A stretch of DNA of 64,000 nucleotides from Bacteroides caecigallinarum (GCF_021531075.1 NZ_JADYTJ010000005.1:36810-100809), one strand, 5' to 3'. Shown: positions 35,070 through 44,664, counted from the stretch's first letter. Notes: generated from the letters alone by a model not told the origin. Numbers and translations are program-made.

Positions 35070-35810
35070 ATGGAATCTATAAAAAACAGAAGGACAATAC
35101 GTAAATATAAATCACAGGATATTCCTGCTGATTTGTTGAATGCTCTCATCGAAGAGGCTTCTAGAGCTGCTACTATGGGTAATATGCAGCTTTATAGTGT
35201 TGTGATAACCCGTAGTGAAGAAATGAAGTCAAAATTGGCTCCAATGCATTTTAACCAACCTATGGTGACTAATGCTCCGGTAGTATTGACATTCTGCGCA
35301 GATTTTAATCGTTTCAGTCTGTGGTGCAGGCAGAGAAAGGCAGAACCAGGGTATGATAATTTTCTGTCGTTTATAAATGCTCTTTCAGATACATTGTTAT
35401 TTACTCAAAATTTCTGTACATTGGCAGAAGATGCAGGTTTGGGTACTTGCTATTTGGGGACAACAATCTATAATCCCGAACCAATTATAGATTTGCTGGA
35501 ACTCCCGGAATTGGTCGTTCCTGTGGCAACGATAACTGTCGGATATCCTGATGAGAGTCCTGCACAACCGGATAGACTACCTTTGAAGGGAATTGTTCAT
35601 GAGGAAGTTTATCACCAATATTCACCAGAAAACATTGATAGCATATATTCATATAAGGAGTCTCTTCCTGAAAATCTTAATTTTATATCTATAAATAATA
35701 AAGAAACACTTGCACAGATATTTACAGATATAAGGTACAAAAAATCAGACAATGAATTTATGTCGTCCGGTTTGATTAAGGTTCTGAAACGTCAGGGCTT
35801 TTTCGAATAA
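35070..35810 (+). CDS. Nitroreductase-family flavoprotein
   Basis: The 246-residue protein starts with the family's FMN-binding ESIKNRRTIRKYKSQDIPADLLNALIEEASRAATMGNMQ. DTLLFTQNFCTLAEDAGLGTCYLGTT near residue 110 and VVPVATITVGYPDESPAQPDRLPLKGIVH near residue 150 continue the NfsA/FRP-type fold. It likely reduces nitro compounds, quinones or flavins with NAD(P)H; the physiological substrate is unknown. It stands alone, with its own promoter and a terminator shared with dnaA. Confidence 0.9.
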   Translation: MESIKNRRTIRKYKSQDIPADLLNALIEEASRAATMGNMQLYSVVITRSEEMKSKLAPMHFNQPMVTNAPVVLTFCADFNRFSLWCRQRKAEPGYDNFLSFINALSDTLLFTQNFCTLAEDAGLGTCYLGTTIYNPEPIIDLLELPELVVPVATITVGYPDESPAQPDRLPLKGIVHEEVYHQYSPENIDSIYSYKESLPENLNFISINNKETLAQIFTDIRYKKSDNEFMSSGLIKVLKRQGFFE

Positions 35811-35844
35811 AAAAATAAGCCGCAATATTGCGGCTTATTTTTTT
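35811..35844. terminator. Bidirectional terminator between the nitroreductase gene and dnaA
   Basis: AAAAAATAAGCCGCAAT and ATTGCGGCTTATTTTTT form a perfect palindrome with A and T runs at the two ends. It serves the gene stopping at 35810 (+) and dnaA stopping at 35843 (-). Confidence 0.93.
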
Positions 35845-37249
35845 ATCTTACTCTTAAAGTAGTTTCTATTTCATCTATTTCGGCTTTAAACGCTTTGTCT
35901 ACGTCTACCTGGTCTTTTACTATTTTACACGCGTGTAAAACTGTTGCATGGTCTTTCTTTCCAATCATTTGTCCAATTTTTGACGATGATGTATCTGTAT
36001 GTTTTTTTGCAAGATACATTGCAACTTGTCTCACTTGAACTACTTCTCTTTTTCTTGTCTTTGTGTGAATTGTCGAAGTATCAACTTTGTAGTATTCACA
36101 AACTTTCTCTATGATGTCTTCAACTGTTACCGGTTTAACTTCAGCACATTTTACAGCTTTTCTTACTATTCTTTGTGTAAGTTCAATGTCAATGTCGCGT
36201 TTAAACAGGATTGATTGTGCAAGTAATGAATTTACTATACCTTCAAGTTCACGTACACTTTCATTTACATTTTCAGCAATATAGCTTATAACGGATTCTG
36301 ATATTGTCAAACCGTCTTGACGTATCTTGTTGCGTAAAATGTTTTTACGTAATTCAGTGTCCGGCTTTTCTAGTTCAGCCACAAGTCCCCATTTGAAACG
36401 TGTGAGCAGACGGTCTTCCATTCCTTGCAACATAACAGGAGCACGGTCGGAAGTTAATATAAGTTGTTTGCCGTTTTGGTGTAAATGGTTGAAAATATGG
36501 AAGAATGTATTTTGTGTCTTTGTAACACCGGCAAATTCCTGTATATCATCAATGATAAGCACATCTATTGTCTGATAGAATGTAATGAAGTCATTGAAGT
36601 GGTTTGTCCTTACAGAGTCCGTGTATTGTACCTGAAACAAATGTGCGGATACATACAAAACTCTCTTTTCCGGATATAGTTCTTTAATGCGTGTACCGAT
36701 TGCGTTTACTAGGTGAGTCTTTCCTACTCCCGACGGACCGTATATGAACAGTGGATTGAAGGTTCTTGCAGGGTTTTGTGCCACAGTTTCTGCTACAGTT
36801 CTTGAGAACTCATTACTGGTTCCTTTAATGAAATTGTCAAAGTTGTAATTAGGGTTTAGGTGTGGATCTAAATCTTGTACAACTTGTGCCTGTAAAGGGT
36901 TAGGAGTCTTATTTGCATTTTGTATATTCCCCTGTTGTACAGCCTGAGATCTTTTTTTCCCTTCTATATTTACTGTTATCTGGTTTGTCTTGTCTGTCAG
37001 TATAGAATACATCAACTCCGTACCTTCTCCAATTTCTTTATATATGGCGGCACGAAGTAACCCAACGTACTTTTCTTCCAGATATTCATAGAAGAAAGGA
37101 CTTGGTACCCCTATAGTCAATGCTTTGTTCTCATATTTCAGAGGAACAATAGGCTCAAACCATGTTTTAAAAGCTGTTGCGTTGACATTGTCCCTTATGA
37201 ACATAAGGCACTTGTTCCATAACGTAATAGCTTGATTCCCTTCAATCAT
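35843..37249 (-). CDS. dnaA: Chromosomal replication initiator DnaA
   Basis: The 468-residue protein has all four DnaA domains. Domain I is [24 protein letters not shown]; domain II is a variable Gln/Asn-rich linker near residues 100-130. Domain III is an AAA+ ATPase with Walker [10 protein letters not shown] (171-179) and Walker [13 protein letters not shown]. Domain IV is the DnaA-box-binding helix-turn-helix ending in [16 protein letters not shown]. It opens the replication origin. The 335 nt upstream do not show a cluster of DnaA boxes, so the origin is probably elsewhere. Confidence 0.98.
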   Translation of the reverse strand: MIEGNQAITLWNKCLMFIRDNVNATAFKTWFEPIVPLKYENKALTIGVPSPFFYEYLEEKYVGLLRAAIYKEIGEGTELMYSILTDKTNQITVNIEGKKRSQAVQQGNIQNANKTPNPLQAQVVQDLDPHLNPNYNFDNFIKGTSNEFSRTVAETVAQNPARTFNPLFIYGPSGVGKTHLVNAIGTRIKELYPEKRVLYVSAHLFQVQYTDSVRTNHFNDFITFYQTIDVLIIDDIQEFAGVTKTQNTFFHIFNHLHQNGKQLILTSDRAPVMLQGMEDRLLTRFKWGLVAELEKPDTELRKNILRNKIRQDGLTISESVISYIAENVNESVRELEGIVNSLLAQSILFKRDIDIELTQRIVRKAVKCAEVKPVTVEDIIEKVCEYYKVDTSTIHTKTRKREVVQVRQVAMYLAKKHTDTSSSKIGQMIGKKDHATVLHACKIVKDQVDVDKAFKAEIDEIETTLRVR

Positions 37250-37584
37250 ATTTTAATTTATTTCTACAATCTAAATTTATTAAGCGAATTATCTACGTTG
37301 CAAATTTCGTAATGAAAATCTAAAAAAACAAATAACTATTTTTCTTGTTTTTCTAAAAAATACTATAACTGACTGATTATTAGGTTTTTGTGTGCGTGAG
37401 CCGTACTAACTCATATAATTTTGTTATAGCTTTGTAATATCTTGAAAATTAGATTATTATTTGTTTTTAATATATGTGTAATATTTCTTATGTATAAATA
37501 TAACTGTCTGAAAGTCAGTTTAAAATGCGCGTCATTGACGCACTATTTAGAATTGTTGTTATTTAGAAGTTTTCTATATAAGGA
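37250..37584. other. Non-coding gap upstream of dnaA
   Basis: The 335-nt AT-rich gap has no credible gene. I searched by eye for TTATCCACA-like boxes and found only one weak TTATCTACG (near 37289), so no origin is supported. A 5-bp GCGTC/GACGC hairpin near 37529-37541 may lie at the end of the Mce gene's transcript. Two TAnnTTTG matches on the plus strand (37416-37423, 37427-37434) have no gene in front of them. Confidence 0.5.
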
Positions 37585-38472
37585 TTATTTCTCCTTTCTT
37601 CCGAAGAGAGAGAAATGAACATATCTTTTTGGGTGTTCCTGAAGGTCTTGAAGCAATGAAGCGGCATTGGCAGAAGTTGCTTTCAGGTTGTCGTATAGTT
37701 CAGTGTCATTGAATAATAGCCCAACAGTATTATCCTTATTGTTCAGTTTGTTTGTTAATGCATATACATTCTTCAGAGTTTGGTCTATCTTGTTGAATGT
37801 TCCGGCATAGTCTATACCTTTCAGATTTCCGCTTATCACTTTCAGGTCTTCCGAAATAGTAGTCACATTACTTGCCAGGGTAGGTATATCGTTGCTCATC
37901 AGTTTTTCCAGGTTACTGCTTGTCTGGCTTAGGGAAGCAGTGATTTTTTCTGCATTTTTGATAGTGTTTCCTAAAGCAGGATCTGCCAATATTCTGTTTA
38001 GTGAAGAAAGGATAGAGTCAAGTTTAGGCATCATTTTTTCCATTTGTGGTAAGAGCACTTCCTCTGCTTTTGCCATGATACCATTGTTGGCATATCCTTC
38101 TATTGTATCTCCCGGTGCTACAGTTTCGGTTTCACCATAATTCATTATTAAGTTCATTTTTACTGTTCCCAGCATTTCTGTTACAAGCTCAGCTTTGCTT
38201 CCTGCAGGTATTTTTATGTTCTTGTCCATTTCTATTTCAACGACAATATGTCCCGGGTTGTTCAGATTATACTGAATATCTCTCACCAGTCCCACTTTAT
38301 AACCGTTGGCATATACCGGACTTGACAGAGCCAGACCATTCACTTGTGTATAGTCTACATAATAATAGCTCTCAGATTTGAACATGTTTATTCCCTTAAG
38401 GTAGTTTATACCCACGAAAAGTATTGCAAATGCAGCTATTGCAGCTATTCCTATTTTAAATTCTTTTCTCAT
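37585..38472 (-). CDS. MlaD/Mce-family protein, lipid transport
   Basis: The 295-residue protein has an N-terminal membrane anchor (FKIGIAAIAAFAILFVGINYLKG). One Mce domain follows (YYVDYTQVNGLALSSPVYANGYKVGLVRDIQY...IPAGSKAELVTEMLGTVKMNLIM, residues 36-115). A long alpha-helical tail (residues 130-280) ends in a basic stretch. Mce proteins form hexamers that carry phospholipids between the inner and outer membrane, normally with an MlaE permease and MlaF ATPase. Those partners are not in this window. It follows the amidase gene by 15 nt and is probably cotranscribed with it. Confidence 0.93.
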   Translation of the reverse strand: MRKEFKIGIAAIAAFAILFVGINYLKGINMFKSESYYYVDYTQVNGLALSSPVYANGYKVGLVRDIQYNLNNPGHIVVEIEMDKNIKIPAGSKAELVTEMLGTVKMNLIMNYGETETVAPGDTIEGYANNGIMAKAEEVLLPQMEKMMPKLDSILSSLNRILADPALGNTIKNAEKITASLSQTSSNLEKLMSNDIPTLASNVTTISEDLKVISGNLKGIDYAGTFNKIDQTLKNVYALTNKLNNKDNTVGLLFNDTELYDNLKATSANAASLLQDLQEHPKRYVHFSLFGRKEK

Positions 38473-38487
38473 AATTCTTTTTCTGTA

Positions 38488-39615
38488 TTATTTGTTATTC
38501 TTAAATTCTTTTATCGCCTGATTGGTATTTATTTTTATTCCATTTTTAAATGCAATTATAAATGCATCTTTAAATTTAGGGTCAACTGTTTTTCTTTTTA
38601 TTTGTAATATTCTGTTATAATCTTCATCTTCGGCATATGTGTATTTTATCATACCGTTTTCTTTGTAATAGCTTACATTCTTCAAACCTTTGAACTGGGA
38701 ACTGTTTGCCGGAATGACTTTGTCGGAAGCCAGTATCTGTATCTTGAATACAGGTTTAGAATTGCTGTCCGGTTTGGTTGCCTCAGCTTTAGTCTCCTTG
38801 GTTGTTTCCTTTTTGATACCGGTCGTTTTGGTTTGCGTGATATTATTCTTGTAGCTCAGGAAAGCGTTAAAAATAGCTTTTGCCAGTTCGGACGTACCTT
38901 TATCCGATAACAGATAAGTTTCTTCTGATGGATTCGATATGTATCCAAGTTCTACAAGGACACTCGGCATGGAAGTTTCCCTTAGAACAAGAAATCCCGC
39001 TTGATGTACCCCTTTATCCACTCTGTTGCAATCCTTGAATTGCTTTTGGATAAGTGTTGCGAAATTAACACTCTGTTCCATGTTCTTATCTTGCATGAAC
39101 TCAAAAATAATGTAGCTCTCAGAAGAATTAGGATTAAATCCGGCATATCTCTGTTTGTAGTCATCCTCTATTAATATTACAGAGTTTTCTTTCTTTGCCA
39201 CTTCCAGATTTTCTTCTGTTCTATGTAGTCCCAAAGTGTAAGTTTCTGTACCTCTTACATGAGAGTTTTTTCTGGCTACAGCATTGGTGTGAATGGAAAT
39301 GAAAAGATTTGCTTTTGCACTATTTGCTATATCCGCTCTTTTATGTAGTGGAACGAATACATCAGATTTTCTGGTGTATACTATTTTAGTATCATTGCAA
39401 TTCCTTTCTATTAGTTTCCCTAATTTTGTTGCTACATTCAGGTTGATGTTTTTCTCTTTTCCTTTTCTGCCTACGGCTCCCGGGTCATTCCCTCCATGTC
39501 CGGGGTCTATAACAACCACAAATCTGTCGTTGCTGGTCTCTGCATTTACATAAATGCAAAGAAATAATATAGACAAAAATAAAATCAGTTTGTGAAAAAT
39601 ATTCATTCTATCCAT
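38488..39615 (-). CDS. N-acetylmuramoyl-L-alanine amidase (Amidase_3)
   Basis: The protein is 375 residues from ATG 39615 (39606 also possible). A signal peptide (IFHKLILFLSILFLCIYVNA) precedes an Amidase_3 zinc domain. FVVVIDPGHGGNDPGAVG has the first His ligand, ARKNSHVRG and LFISIHTNAV the third His region, and VLVELGYISNPSEE the catalytic Glu. The C-terminal 120 residues, after a Thr/Lys linker, look like a small SPOR-like strand/helix domain (KPVFKIQILASDKVIPANSSQF). It cleaves peptide stems from peptidoglycan glycan strands in the periplasm. The longer frame to 39657 would precede the -7 element at 39634-39641. Confidence 0.93.
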   Translation of the reverse strand: MDRMNIFHKLILFLSILFLCIYVNAETSNDRFVVVIDPGHGGNDPGAVGRKGKEKNINLNVATKLGKLIERNCNDTKIVYTRKSDVFVPLHKRADIANSAKANLFISIHTNAVARKNSHVRGTETYTLGLHRTEENLEVAKKENSVILIEDDYKQRYAGFNPNSSESYIIFEFMQDKNMEQSVNFATLIQKQFKDCNRVDKGVHQAGFLVLRETSMPSVLVELGYISNPSEETYLLSDKGTSELAKAIFNAFLSYKNNITQTKTTGIKKETTKETKAEATKPDSNSKPVFKIQILASDKVIPANSSQFKGLKNVSYYKENGMIKYTYAEDEDYNRILQIKRKTVDPKFKDAFIIAFKNGIKINTNQAIKEFKNNK

Positions 39616-39633
39616 AATGTAAACAAATCCGTG

Positions 39634-39641
39634 CAAAGTTA
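39634..39641 (-). promoter_or_regulatory. -7 element of the amidase-mce operon
   Basis: TAACTTTG on the minus strand fits TAnnTTTG and lies about 19 nt before the ATG at 39615. No -33 element is clear. Confidence 0.45.
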
Positions 39642-39745
39642 ATATTTTTTTGTCCATTAATGTCGTTGTATGTTTAAGATTTTATTTTTTAACGGGCAAA
39701 AACTGTAAAATATACTATTTCATCTGATATAATGACTTTTTTTTA

Positions 39746-39753
39746 TATCTTTG
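39746..39753 (+). promoter_or_regulatory. -7 element of folD
   Basis: TATCTTTG lies 62 nt before the folD ATG, with no convincing -33. Confidence 0.4.
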
Positions 39754-39815
39754 TAATATTACTCGAAAAAGGTGATAATATAATTAAGTCATAGTAATTT
39801 TTTAAATCAGAGCTT

Positions 39816-40697
39816 ATGATATTGATAGATGGTAAGGCTATATCTGAACAGGTAAAGCAGGAAATTGCGCAGGAAGTGGCTCAGATTGTTGCTTCTGGTG
39901 GCAAGCGTCCACATTTGGCGGCAATTCTTGTTGGTCATGATGGCGGAAGTGAAACTTATGTGGCAAACAAAGTTAAGGCTTGCGAGGTTTGTGGGTTTAA
40001 GTCAACGTTGATAAGGTTCGAATCGGATGTTACCGAAGAGGAACTTCTTGCAAAGGTCCGCGAATTGAATGCCGACGATGATGTAGACGGGTTCATCGTA
40101 CAATTGCCATTGCCAAAGCACATTTCAGAACAGAAGGTTATAGAGACAATTGATTATAGAAAAGATGTCGACGGCTTCCATCCTATAAATGTGGGCCGAA
40201 TGTCTATCGGGTTGCCTTGTTACGTTTCTGCCACTCCTAATGGAATTTTGGAACTCCTCAAGAGGTACAATATCGAGACCAGAGGTAAAAAGTGCGTCGT
40301 CCTTGGCAGAAGCAACATTGTTGGTAAGCCAATGGCTTCGTTGATGATGCAGAAAGCATATCCGGGTGATGCCACTGTCACTGTTTGTCATAGCCGAAGT
40401 ACCAATCTTGTTGAAGAATGTCGTGAGGCTGATATAATAATAGCGGCTCTTGGACAGCCGGAGTTTGTAACTGCCGGTATGGTAAAGGAAGGTGCGGTCG
40501 TTATTGACGTTGGTACTACAAGGGTGCCGGATGCCACCAGAAAGTCAGGCTTCAAGCTTACTGGGGATGTTAAATTCGACGAGGTATCACAGAAATGTTC
40601 TTATATAACTCCGGTGCCGGGGGGAGTTGGTCCTATGACTATAGTGTCTCTTATGAAAAACACTCTTCTGGCCGGAAAGAAAGCCATATATAAATAA
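39816..40697 (+). CDS. folD: Bifunctional methylene-THF dehydrogenase/methenyl-THF cyclohydrolase
   Basis: The 293-residue protein is a complete Fol[15 protein letters not shown] carries the catalytic Lys/Tyr region. [39 protein letters not shown] is the classic signature, and [19 protein letters not shown] the NADP-binding loop. [14 protein letters not shown] and [21 protein letters not shown] follow. It interconverts one-carbon units on tetrahydrofolate in the cytosol. It is a single gene, diverging from the amidase operon. Confidence 0.98.
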   Translation: MILIDGKAISEQVKQEIAQEVAQIVASGGKRPHLAAILVGHDGGSETYVANKVKACEVCGFKSTLIRFESDVTEEELLAKVRELNADDDVDGFIVQLPLPKHISEQKVIETIDYRKDVDGFHPINVGRMSIGLPCYVSATPNGILELLKRYNIETRGKKCVVLGRSNIVGKPMASLMMQKAYPGDATVTVCHSRSTNLVEECREADIIIAALGQPEFVTAGMVKEGAVVIDVGTTRVPDATRKSGFKLTGDVKFDEVSQKCSYITPVPGGVGPMTIVSLMKNTLLAGKKAIYK

Positions 40698-40786
40698 TCA
40701 GATTTAGTTTGATTGCACCACACATATATAATTAATAATAAAAACGTCACATTAACGATATATACCTCTTAGCTTCTTCTTTAAAT

Positions 40787-41923
40787 ATGTCTATAATAAA
40801 TAAGTATATATCACGATTGTTGCCGGCAGTGTTATTTCTGTCGGCAACATCTGTTTTTGCAGTATCCCCGGATTCTATTTCAATTTTTTTTGCCGGCGAT
40901 CTGATGCAGCATGATGCCCAGATCAAAGCCGCAAAACGGATGGACGGTAGTTATGACTACAGCAATAGTTTTGCTCATGTCAGGTCCTATATACGTTCTG
41001 CCGATATTGCCGTCGGTAATCTGGAAGTTACTTTAGGTGGCACCCCCTATAGGGGATATCCTGCTTTTAGTGCTCCAGATGAATATCTTTATGCCATTCG
41101 CGATGCCGGCTTCGATGTTCTGATGACAGCTAATAACCATTGCATGGATAGGGGAGTGACGGGGCTGAGGAGAACAATAAAAATGGTAGACTCACTCAGG
41201 ATTAAACGTGCCGGTACCTACATTGATAAAGAAGACAGAATACATAATTATCCGTTGTTGATAGAGAAGAAAGGTTTCAGAATAGCTTTCCTGAATGCCA
41301 CTTATGGAACAAACGGGATACCGGTCAAAGAACCCGGAACAGTTAATTTTATTGACAGAGACCAGCTGAAAGCTGATATTTTGAAGGCCCGTTTGATGAA
41401 ACCGGACATAATAATTGCTTTTATGCATTGGGGGCAGGAATATAAAACGATGCCCTCTCCTGAAGAAGTGGATTTGGCCAAATGGTTGATTGCCTTGGGA
41501 GTCAATCATGTCATAGGTTCCCATCCGCATGTCATCCAGCCTGTAGCTCTGATGGGCGATAGTGTCACACCACAAAAGAATCTTGTAGCTTTTTCGTTGG
41601 GTAACTATATATCTAATATGAGTGTCCTCCATACTGATGGAGGCCTGTCTCTAAAATTATTGTTTAAGAAAGTAAACGGTATTACCCGACTCGTATCTTA
41701 TGAAAAGTTATTGGTGTGGACTTCAAGGCCTGTATTAAATGAAAAGTCGGATTTCATTCTTTATCCATCCTCTATAGACCGAAAGTGTCTGAATAACAGG
41801 GAAAAACAGAAAATGGAGAACTTTCTTATAGATGCGGGGAAAATATTGGACAGTGGAAAAGATATTATGAAACCAGACAAAAATGAAAAAAAACAGACGA
41901 AAAGTTTGCAAAATCGGAAATAA
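40787..41923 (+). CDS. CapA-family (PGA_cap) metallophosphatase-like exported protein
   Basis: The 378-residue protein has a signal peptide (LLPAVLFLSATSVFA) and a PGA_cap domain. SIFFAGDLMQHDAQI and IAVGNLEVTLGG are metal-site-like motifs, followed by VLMTANNHCMDRGVTGL, ANNH being typical. IIAFMHWGQEYKTMPSPEEVDLAKWLIALGVNHVIGSHPHVIQP follows. The fold is that of calcineurin-like phosphoesterases; family members are linked to poly-gamma-glutamate capsule synthesis, but no capB/capC is here. The tail is basic (KPDKNEKKQTKSLQNRK). The promoter of the tRNA-His pair lies in its last codons. Confidence 0.92.
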   Translation: MSIINKYISRLLPAVLFLSATSVFAVSPDSISIFFAGDLMQHDAQIKAAKRMDGSYDYSNSFAHVRSYIRSADIAVGNLEVTLGGTPYRGYPAFSAPDEYLYAIRDAGFDVLMTANNHCMDRGVTGLRRTIKMVDSLRIKRAGTYIDKEDRIHNYPLLIEKKGFRIAFLNATYGTNGIPVKEPGTVNFIDRDQLKADILKARLMKPDIIIAFMHWGQEYKTMPSPEEVDLAKWLIALGVNHVIGSHPHVIQPVALMGDSVTPQKNLVAFSLGNYISNMSVLHTDGGLSLKLLFKKVNGITRLVSYEKLLVWTSRPVLNEKSDFILYPSSIDRKCLNNREKQKMENFLIDAGKILDSGKDIMKPDKNEKKQTKSLQNRK

Positions 41924-41935
41924 TGCGTACCTTTG
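41905..41935 (+). promoter_or_regulatory. Promoter of the tRNA-His pair, overlapping the end of the CapA-like gene
   Basis: TTTG at 41905-41908 and TACCTTTG at 41928-41935 are 19 nt apart. The -33 element is inside the coding sequence that stops at 41923. AAAAGTTTGCA and TACCTTTGCATCGCTTT are identical to the tRNA-Ser promoter. Confidence 0.85.
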
Positions 41936-41964
41936 CATCGCTTTTGAAAGGAAAGCCGACATAT

Positions 41965-42039
41965 GGTGACTATAGTTCAGTCGGTTAGAGCGTCAGATTG
42001 TGGTTCTGAATGTCGTGGGTTCGAGTCCCACTAGTCACC
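41965..42039 (+). tRNA. tRNA-His (anticodon GUG), copy 1
   Basis: An 8-bp acceptor GGTGACTA/TAGTCACC includes the extra G-1:C73 pair special to histidine tRNA. The anticodon loop is TTGTGGT and the T arm GTGGG-TTCGAGT-CCCAC. No CCA is encoded (followed by CTTT). Confidence 0.97.
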
Positions 42040-42061
42040 CTTTCCTGTTCATGAGCTATAT

Positions 42062-42136
42062 GGTGACTATAGTTCAGTCGGTTAGAGCGTCAGATTGTGG
42101 TTCTGAATGTCGTGGGTTCGAGTCCCACTAGTCACC
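42062..42136 (+). tRNA. tRNA-His (anticodon GUG), copy 2
   Basis: Identical in all 75 bases to copy 1, offset by 97 nt. Here the next three bases happen to be CCA (42137-42139). The two genes share one promoter and one terminator. Confidence 0.97.
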
Positions 42137-42157
42137 CCATCCGATTGAATTTTTCTG

Positions 42158-42184
42158 AGTCCTGCATTATGCAGGACTTTTTTT
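42158..42184 (+). terminator. Intrinsic terminator of the tRNA-His pair
   Basis: AGTCCTGCA-TTA-TGCAGGACT, a perfect 9-bp stem, is followed by a T run. Confidence 0.92.
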
Positions 42185-42204
42185 ATGCATAAACTTTTGT
42201 ATAA

Positions 42205-42239
42205 TTTGTACTTTTTTTAGAAACTTTTTTCTATCTTTG
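42205..42239 (+). promoter_or_regulatory. Promoter of the DUF3352-like gene
   Basis: TATCTTTG at 42232-42239 lies 14 nt before the ATG. A TTTG at 42205-42208 is 23 nt upstream, longer than the usual spacing. Confidence 0.5.
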
Positions 42240-42253
42240 CCAAAAAGAGTTAT

Positions 42254-43390
42254 ATGAAGTTTCGTAATGTTGTTAAAATAGGGGTTGGATTATCTGTATT
42301 GTTATTCTGCTTAGGAGTGGCATTCTACAGTTTTGTTAGTCTTACGGATGCAGAGAAAGGCAAGGATGTAAATATGTTTGCCCTGATACCGGACGACTGT
42401 AACGGTGTCCTCGATACAGACAATATAGGATATTATACCAGTGAGTTCCCCCGCACTTCATATGCAGTCGATTTAGACACATTGCATCATTCAGAGTTGA
42501 TAAACAATATTCTTACAGACATCACAAAATATACTTCGGTCAATACTCATGGTCTGTCAAATCAGATAAGACGTATCATGATAAGTTTTCATAACTCGGC
42601 CTCACCCAAAGATGTAGTGGCATATTTTAAGGTCTCAAATACAGGAACAGGTTTTGTGTTGGACATTCTCAGGCAGAAATACGGTCCTGATATATATCCC
42701 AAGACAGAAGATTATAGAGGAAGAAAAATAGAGATTTTTCCTTTGGGCAAGACGGCAAATTTCCTGTCTGTGCTCTCAGGCGAAGGATATATAGTAGTAA
42801 GTTATCACAAAAAACTTATAGAGCGTGTAATTGATGCGATCAAGGATGGCACATCATTGTCCAATGATGATGTATTTAAGAAATACCAGGAGAAAAAATC
42901 AGCCAATTATTTGACTTTTTACGGTCGTACGGCGTCATTGCCGTTATTGTCTGAAAACCATTCTCACATATGGAGTGAGTTCGAACTTCATCTCAATAGC
43001 GATGTTCTTTATCTTAGCGGTTCAATGTACGAACCGGACAGCTGTTCACAGGGAATGAGTTACAGACTGGAGAATATTCCTGCCATCTCGGAAGACAGTA
43101 TCCTGGTCGTATCTGGTCGTGAAAAAGTAGACTCATGTGTCTCAAAAGTCCTTTCGGAACCTAGAAACAGTATTTTTGACCAGTGTGTTTCAAATCTGTC
43201 AAGAGAGGCTTCATATATTATGGTTGCCGATATGGATAAAGTGGCTGAAAATATAAAACTTTATTCATCCTATGTTCCAGGATTTATCTGCGAGAATATC
43301 GAACTTTTCCGTCCTTTCATTATTTCTTCCCAGATTACCGAAGTAAACGGCAAGTTCTCACATATATACGTTTTTACGTATAAGGAATAA
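42254..43390 (+). CDS. Anchored protein of unknown function, DUF3352-like
   Basis: The 378-residue protein has one N-terminal membrane helix (VVKIGVGLSVLLFCLGVAFYSFV) and then a large domain predicted to be outside the cytoplasm. Features such as NMFALIPDDCNGVLDTDN near the start, KTANFLSVLSGEGYIVVSYHKKLIERVIDAI in the middle and ASYIMVADMDKVAEN near the end are reminiscent of DUF3352-type proteins. I cannot assign a family firmly and know no function. Its stop is 5 nt from that of the convergent MFS gene, with no terminator between. Confidence 0.7.
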   Translation: MKFRNVVKIGVGLSVLLFCLGVAFYSFVSLTDAEKGKDVNMFALIPDDCNGVLDTDNIGYYTSEFPRTSYAVDLDTLHHSELINNILTDITKYTSVNTHGLSNQIRRIMISFHNSASPKDVVAYFKVSNTGTGFVLDILRQKYGPDIYPKTEDYRGRKIEIFPLGKTANFLSVLSGEGYIVVSYHKKLIERVIDAIKDGTSLSNDDVFKKYQEKKSANYLTFYGRTASLPLLSENHSHIWSEFELHLNSDVLYLSGSMYEPDSCSQGMSYRLENIPAISEDSILVVSGREKVDSCVSKVLSEPRNSIFDQCVSNLSREASYIMVADMDKVAENIKLYSSYVPGFICENIELFRPFIISSQITEVNGKFSHIYVFTYKE

Positions 43391-43395
43391 AATTT

Positions 43396-44595
43396 CTATC
43401 TCACCTTGTTTCTTATAAAGTGAGGGCCTGCCTTGAATTTGAAGTAGAACATTGATATCACGGTCAATATGGCTCCAAACAGATATGCATATCTGAATGA
43501 TGCAATTTCGGCTATACTTCCTCCGCTCAGCATTCCTATACCTATACCTACATCCCATGATGTCAGGTAAGTGCTTGTAGCGGTTCCTCGTTGGCTGTTT
43601 GGAGCAAGATTTACGAACAGAGTGTTGTAAGCAGGAAACATGGTTCCGAATCCCACTCCCAGAAGCAGCGATATCAGGAAGAAGAATACCGTAGTTATCA
43701 TGTAGTTCCATTCTATTATCCATCCGCATGCCGTAAGTCCGAAATAACAGAACGACACAAGATACATTCCTGCCGTTATAACCTCAGTAATTTTTCCTTT
43801 ATCAACCAGTCTTCCGCTGAAAAGTCTGCTTATAGCCATTCCCACAGCCATGAATGTAAAGAACAATCCGGTCTCTGCCGTTATACCTATTTGTTTTGCA
43901 TACATAGCCACATAGTTTGTGGTCATTCCGTAAGGGATGGAAAGCAGCAGTAGGCTCAGTCCACCGGGTAATCCTTTTATTAAAATAAACCTGTCCAGTG
44001 AAATAGGTTCGCGTTTCACCGGAGGGCGGTACTCTGTTTTTACACACGATGCCATTATGATACCCAGTACGCCGGAACATAATGCATATGTGAAGATAGT
44101 AGTATAAGTAGCCCCCGCATTGTGCAGAAACAGTCCGAACATCGGTCCCACTGACATGGCCAGATTGTTAGTCAGTCCGTAATATCCCAGTCCTTCACCT
44201 CTTCTTGACGAAGGCATTATGTCAATCACCAGTGTATTGCCGCCTACGGTCACCATTCCGAATGAGAAACCGTGAACAACTCTCAGTATGATGAACAGGG
44301 TGAGGGTTCCTGCCAGCATATATCCGGCAAATATAGATGTGAAAATAAAATAGGCCACCAGGTATAGAGGTTTTCTGGCGAATGTGTCAAGAAAATATCC
44401 CGAGAAAGGTCTTATACACAGCGCTGCGATAGTGTAGCATGACAACACGATACCTATTGTGGTATTCGATACCCCAAATATCTCCTCCAGATAGAAAGGC
44501 AATACAGGGATCAGTAGCCAGAAGCCGAAATATAGCAGGAAGTTTGCTGCCAGTATGCAGCAATAACTTGGTGTGATAAGTCTGTCTTTACTCAT
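43396..44595 (-). CDS. Major facilitator superfamily transporter
   Basis: The 399-residue protein (from MSKDRLITPSYCC) has about 12 membrane helices. The MFS loop motif appears as SGYFLDTFARKPLY after helix 2 and as SGRLVDKGK in the second half. Proline/glycine-rich helices are typical of drug or sugar exporters (GLGYYGLTNNLAMSVGPMFG). The substrate is unknown. I prefer ATG 44595 to the in-frame ATG 44634, because the latter lies inside the hairpin at 44628-44664 that probably ends pheS transcription. Confidence 0.9.
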   Translation of the reverse strand: MSKDRLITPSYCCILAANFLLYFGFWLLIPVLPFYLEEIFGVSNTTIGIVLSCYTIAALCIRPFSGYFLDTFARKPLYLVAYFIFTSIFAGYMLAGTLTLFIILRVVHGFSFGMVTVGGNTLVIDIMPSSRRGEGLGYYGLTNNLAMSVGPMFGLFLHNAGATYTTIFTYALCSGVLGIIMASCVKTEYRPPVKREPISLDRFILIKGLPGGLSLLLLSIPYGMTTNYVAMYAKQIGITAETGLFFTFMAVGMAISRLFSGRLVDKGKITEVITAGMYLVSFCYFGLTACGWIIEWNYMITTVFFFLISLLLGVGFGTMFPAYNTLFVNLAPNSQRGTATSTYLTSWDVGIGIGMLSGGSIAEIASFRYAYLFGAILTVISMFYFKFKAGPHFIRNKVR

Positions 44596-44627
44596 ATCTA
44601 TACGTAATTTGCCGATTTTATAGTCCA

Positions 44628-44664
44628 AAGGCACGGACTCACCGTTTGATGATCTCCGTGCCTT
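44628..44664 (-). terminator. Hairpin between pheS and the MFS gene
   Basis: AAGGCACGGA (44628-44637) pairs perfectly with TCCGTGCCTT (44655-44664), loop 17 nt. It follows pheS by 33 nt. The T run on the minus strand is poor (CCTTTGG), so termination may be partial. Confidence 0.55.

Noticed and set aside
37250..37584. Possible chromosomal origin next to dnaA
   Set aside because: Only one weak DnaA-box-like sequence, no AT-rich 13-mer array and no box cluster; the gap is simply AT-rich.
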